Assembly (NCBI RefSeq): GCF_000685355.1
Contig: NZ_JHET01000013.1
Span: 95,883-159,882 of the forward strand
Direction of reading: 5' to 3'
Source: Microbacterium sp. CH12i
GTDB taxonomy: Bacteria; Actinomycetota; Actinomycetes; Actinomycetales; Microbacteriaceae
DNA length: 64,000 nt
A program made the translations under genes and the position numbers. This document shows positions 61,448 to 64,000 of the stretch, piece by piece (position 1 is the stretch's first letter; every line of letters begins with the position of its first letter). The notes under the pieces are model-generated. The model searched no databases. It worked only from the letters and a program-made list of their open reading frames with translations, and had not been told where the DNA came from.

Positions 61448-63028
61448 ATGGATCATCCTCGTGGCTGGAGTTGGCAGGACCGTGCAGAAGGGTCGATCCC
61501 TCGCGGTACGGCGCTAGATCCGAACGTCGATCCGATTCCGGGTATCACGGCGTTCCCGACCGCATATCTTCCGAGTCGGATGCTGATCGCCGAGGAGCCC
61601 GACGATGAGAACGGTGCATACGACCGCGACGTGAAGGTCCTCAAGGACTCCGCTCGTTCGTTCGGATGGCAGTTGGATGTCGAAGCCGACGACCTCCTTC
61701 GCACCGGCCGCGCCTCCGAGATGCTGCCAGGCATCGCCGGGCTGCACCGTGCGCACCTCACGACTCCTGTGGAGCTCGGCGAGGGCGTCTCGCCGGTCGC
61801 TCCCGACGCATGGCGGGTATTGCAGCGCGCTCGGCGTCTCACCGAGAGCTCAATGCCGCGGGCAAGCCTTGAGCATGTGCTGGCGATCGACCCCGTCGGC
61901 CTCAACCCGTTCACCCGTACAAACCCGTTCACGCGTACGAATCCCTTCACCCGCACCAACCCGGTGCGTGGAGCAGGCGCCGTCGGCAGCGACGACTATC
62001 TCGAACCGGGACGCGGCGGCCGCCAGCCCATCATGTGGATCGGCGCTGGCCCGGTGCGGGGAGCGAATCTACGGAAGGGACGCCGGGCGGTCGTTGCCAT
62101 CCTCGACACCGGTTGCGGCATTCACGAGTGGCTGCCAGATACGATCGTCACGCACAGGGTCGAGCTCGACGGCATCGCCATCGGTCTCACCGGCGACGAT
62201 GACCCTGAACTGTACCCGGATCTATACGGTCAGCTCGATGGCGAAATCGACGCAGTCGCAGGTCACGGCACGTTCATCGCCGGGATCATCCGCCAGACCG
62301 CTCCGGATGCCGACATCCTCGCCGTCCGCGTCGCAGGGTCACTGGGAGTCGTCGACGAGAGCACGTTCCTTGAGGCTCTCGCCGCGGTCATCGAGCTGCA
62401 ACGTCGGTTCGTGCACGGGATCGACGGCGGCCGCCCGATCGACGTCCTCAACCTGTCGCTCGGGTATTACCACGAGACTCCGACCGACAGTCTGTTCTCG
62501 CTCACCCTCTACGACCTGCTGCGCGCGGCGCGCGAGCTCGGAATCATCGTCGTTTGCTCGGCCGGGAACGACGCAATCGATCGGCCGTCGTTTCCGGCAT
62601 CGCTGTGGGCATGGCCGGGCGCCGACAACGGACTCGCACCAGACGGCGCCGTGCCGCTCGTGTCGGTGGGTGCGTTGAATCCCTCGGGTCGATCGGTCGC
62701 ACTGTTCTCGAATGTCGGGCCGTGGGTGTGCGGCTATGCGCCGGGAACTGCGGTGGTCTCCACGACCCCCGCGTTCACGGGCGGGGCGCAGGCTGCGACC
62801 CGCGACGACATCGGGAATCTGCCACGCGAAACGGTCGACCCCGACGACTACCGTGGCGGCTTCGCGGCGTGGAGCGGCACCTCGTTTGCCGCGCCGTATG
62901 TCGCGGGGCGGATCGCCGCGGTCCTCGCCAGCGCCGTGCCGTCGGGCGGTGCCGCGCCGACTTCCGCAGCGAAGAAGGCTGTGGATGCTGTGCTGAAAGC
63001 GCTGCCCCCGGAGGCGCCGTTCGACTAG
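61448..63028 (+). CDS. Cytoplasmic S8 (subtilisin-like) serine peptidase
   Basis: The 526-residue protein has the subtilase triad: Asp ~220 in VVAILDTGCGIHEW, His ~273 in GHGTFIAGIIRQ, and Ser ~479 in SGTSFAAPYVAGRIAAVL; the oxyanion region IVVCSAGNDAIDRPSFPA precedes it. There is no signal peptide or propeptide-like start, so it should stay in the cytoplasm. Residues ~1-150 are an unrecognised N-terminal domain, joined to the peptidase by three exact NPFTRT hexapeptide repeats followed by NPVRG. With the sigma factor, the small protein and the TPR protein it forms a four-gene locus that suggests a proteolytic response to an internal signal. Confidence 0.88.
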   Translation: MDHPRGWSWQDRAEGSIPRGTALDPNVDPIPGITAFPTAYLPSRMLIAEEPDDENGAYDRDVKVLKDSARSFGWQLDVEADDLLRTGRASEMLPGIAGLHRAHLTTPVELGEGVSPVAPDAWRVLQRARRLTESSMPRASLEHVLAIDPVGLNPFTRTNPFTRTNPFTRTNPVRGAGAVGSDDYLEPGRGGRQPIMWIGAGPVRGANLRKGRRAVVAILDTGCGIHEWLPDTIVTHRVELDGIAIGLTGDDDPELYPDLYGQLDGEIDAVAGHGTFIAGIIRQTAPDADILAVRVAGSLGVVDESTFLEALAAVIELQRRFVHGIDGGRPIDVLNLSLGYYHETPTDSLFSLTLYDLLRAARELGIIVVCSAGNDAIDRPSFPASLWAWPGADNGLAPDGAVPLVSVGALNPSGRSVALFSNVGPWVCGYAPGTAVVSTTPAFTGGAQAATRDDIGNLPRETVDPDDYRGGFAAWSGTSFAAPYVAGRIAAVLASAVPSGGAAPTSAAKKAVDAVLKALPPEAPFD

Positions 63029-63077
63029 GCGGCGCCCTGCCCTTCCGCCAGCACCGTGAAACCGGCATCCTAAACAG

Positions 63078-64000
63078 ATGGATACCTCCGCGTTCACGCT
63101 GTACGAGCGCGGGCGCGACGCCACCAACGCGCAGCGCTACGGTGACGCACGCAAGTTACTCGCTCGCGCATCCGCACGGGTAGAGGATGCCGATCTGCGG
63201 GCACGCATCGACGGCACGATGGCGTATCTTCTCGCGCAGACCGGGGAACCTGCCAAGGCCGAAGAGTTGTGCCAGGAGGCGCTCGGCCGCGCCGGAGTGA
63301 GCTCCGAGACTCGGGCTATCCTCGCCGGCCAGCTCGGCGTGCTGTTCACCCGCGCAGGCCGACTGGATGACGCGGAAGAGATGCTCACCCGCGCAATCGA
63401 CGGACTCGAGTCGGTGGCAAAAGCCAACTGCCTACTCAACCGCTCGCTCGTGCACATGCAGCGCCGCACTCTGGATGCCTGCACCGCCGACCTCGAACTA
63501 GCGATCGAGATCTACGAAACGGCCGGTGAACACGCGGCCGCAGCCGAAGCGCGCCACAACCTCGGCTACACCGCCCTCCTGCGCGGCGACCTGATTGCGG
63601 CGCTCGATCTGATGGCGCAATCCCGGCCTGTTATCGCCGCAGACTCCGACGTGAGTGCCGCGATGAGCGATCTGGATCGTGCCGAGGTGCTGCGCGACGC
63701 CGGCCTGGTCGACGAAGCAGAACACCTGCTCGAAGGTGTGGCTGTGACGTTCGGCGCCGCGCGCATGCGGCAAGCGCGCGGCGAGTCAGAGTTCCACTTG
63801 GCCCGGTCGCTGCTGCGGCATGATCCGGCCCGTGCCGAAACAGTCGCAAGGACGGCAGCACGACGGTTCCGCGCCCTCGGCAGCGCGAGTTGGGCAGCGC
63901 GCAGCGATGCCATCCGCCTCGACGCGCGCCTCGCGACCGGCAAGGCACCACGCCCTGCGGAGTTCGCTGCCACGGCCGCGGCGCTTCGTACGGCGGGGTT
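63078..64000 (+). CDS. TPR-repeat protein, C-terminus cut by window edge (CHAT protease domain expected)
   Basis: An ATG at 63078 opens a frame that stays open to the window end, giving 307 residues of helical repeats: LYERGRDATNAQRYGDARKLLARASARV, GTMAYLLAQTGEPAKAEELCQEALGRAG, LGVLFTRAGRLDDAEEMLTRAIDGLES, NLGYTALLRGDLIAALDLMAQ, LRDAGLVDEAEHLLEGV. These are tetratricopeptide repeats. In known loci with an S8 peptidase and an ECF sigma factor, the TPR protein usually ends in a CHAT caspase-like domain; that part lies beyond the window, so the CHAT call is a prediction. Confidence 0.8.
   Translation, partial: MDTSAFTLYERGRDATNAQRYGDARKLLARASARVEDADLRARIDGTMAYLLAQTGEPAKAEELCQEALGRAGVSSETRAILAGQLGVLFTRAGRLDDAEEMLTRAIDGLESVAKANCLLNRSLVHMQRRTLDACTADLELAIEIYETAGEHAAAAEARHNLGYTALLRGDLIAALDLMAQSRPVIAADSDVSAAMSDLDRAEVLRDAGLVDEAEHLLEGVAVTFGAARMRQARGESEFHLARSLLRHDPARAETVARTAARRFRALGSASWAARSDAIRLDARLATGKAPRPAEFAATAAALRTAG

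Noticed and set aside
1..64000. tRNA, rRNA, prophage or insertion-sequence genes
   Set aside because: I looked for cloverleaf-like segments, transposase DDE motifs, integrases and phage structural genes and found none that I could support.

Overview
The window reads as a chromosome segment of a high-GC Gram-positive actinobacterium of the family Microbacteriaceae, most likely Microbacterium or a close relative. This rests on uniformly high GC, constant use of GGATGC/GCATCC words, an actinobacterial-style ars operon with an ArsR-ArsC fusion, BioQ-like operators at bioY, DUF222/HNH and DUF2510 proteins, and a cell-wall signal ending in LAVTG. No rRNA, tRNA, CRISPR array, phage or insertion sequence was recognised. 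The genus is an inference.

Layout. 1-2.1 kb: divergent quinate/shikimate catabolism genes with two palindromic operators. 2.1-4 kb: DoxX-like protein, tandem SRPBCC protein and its ArsR-type regulator. 4-7.8 kb: a partly decayed arsenic operon. 7.8-17 kb: ABC1 kinase, PadR regulator, DUF222/HNH protein, a second SSB, sugar kinase and an MFS protein. 17.1-24.2 kb: a catabolic cluster (HtaA-domain protein, self-sufficient P450-reductase fusion, serine hydrolase, SDR, DHA2 exporter, TetR) tied together by two copies of one operator. 24.4-34.4 kb: an accessory zone with an ScoMcrA-head protein, a DUF262 fragment, broken antitoxins, an intact VapBC pair, a two-gene operon of unknown function and a surface acid phosphatase with a premature stop. 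34.4-44.8 kb: SDR, cupin, G5-excalibur protein, gnd, bioQ/bioY, purL, truncated SulP transporter. 44.8-49.8 kb: a persulfide/CoA-disulfide module with a perfect CsoR-type operator, a DksA-like protein, regulators and a gnd fragment. 50-58.3 kb: SQR-like protein, lipase maturation factor homologue, opuA osmoprotectant transporter, RlmG/RsmC-type methyltransferase. 58.4-64 kb: an ABC-2 exporter, then an ECF sigma / small protein / cytoplasmic subtilase / TPR protein locus that runs off the window and is the best candidate for an undescribed system.

Sequence quality matters here. At least fourteen otherwise convincing genes carry single-base frameshifts, mostly one missing base, and the housekeeping gene purL carries two. 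That pattern suggests sequencing or consensus indels rather than real gene death. Several genes also have internal deletions that are not single-base events (trxB, sugar acetyltransferase, SQR-like protein, gnd fragment), and these may be genuine. Frameshifted genes are listed as pseudogenes, with a note when they would be intact after one base is restored.
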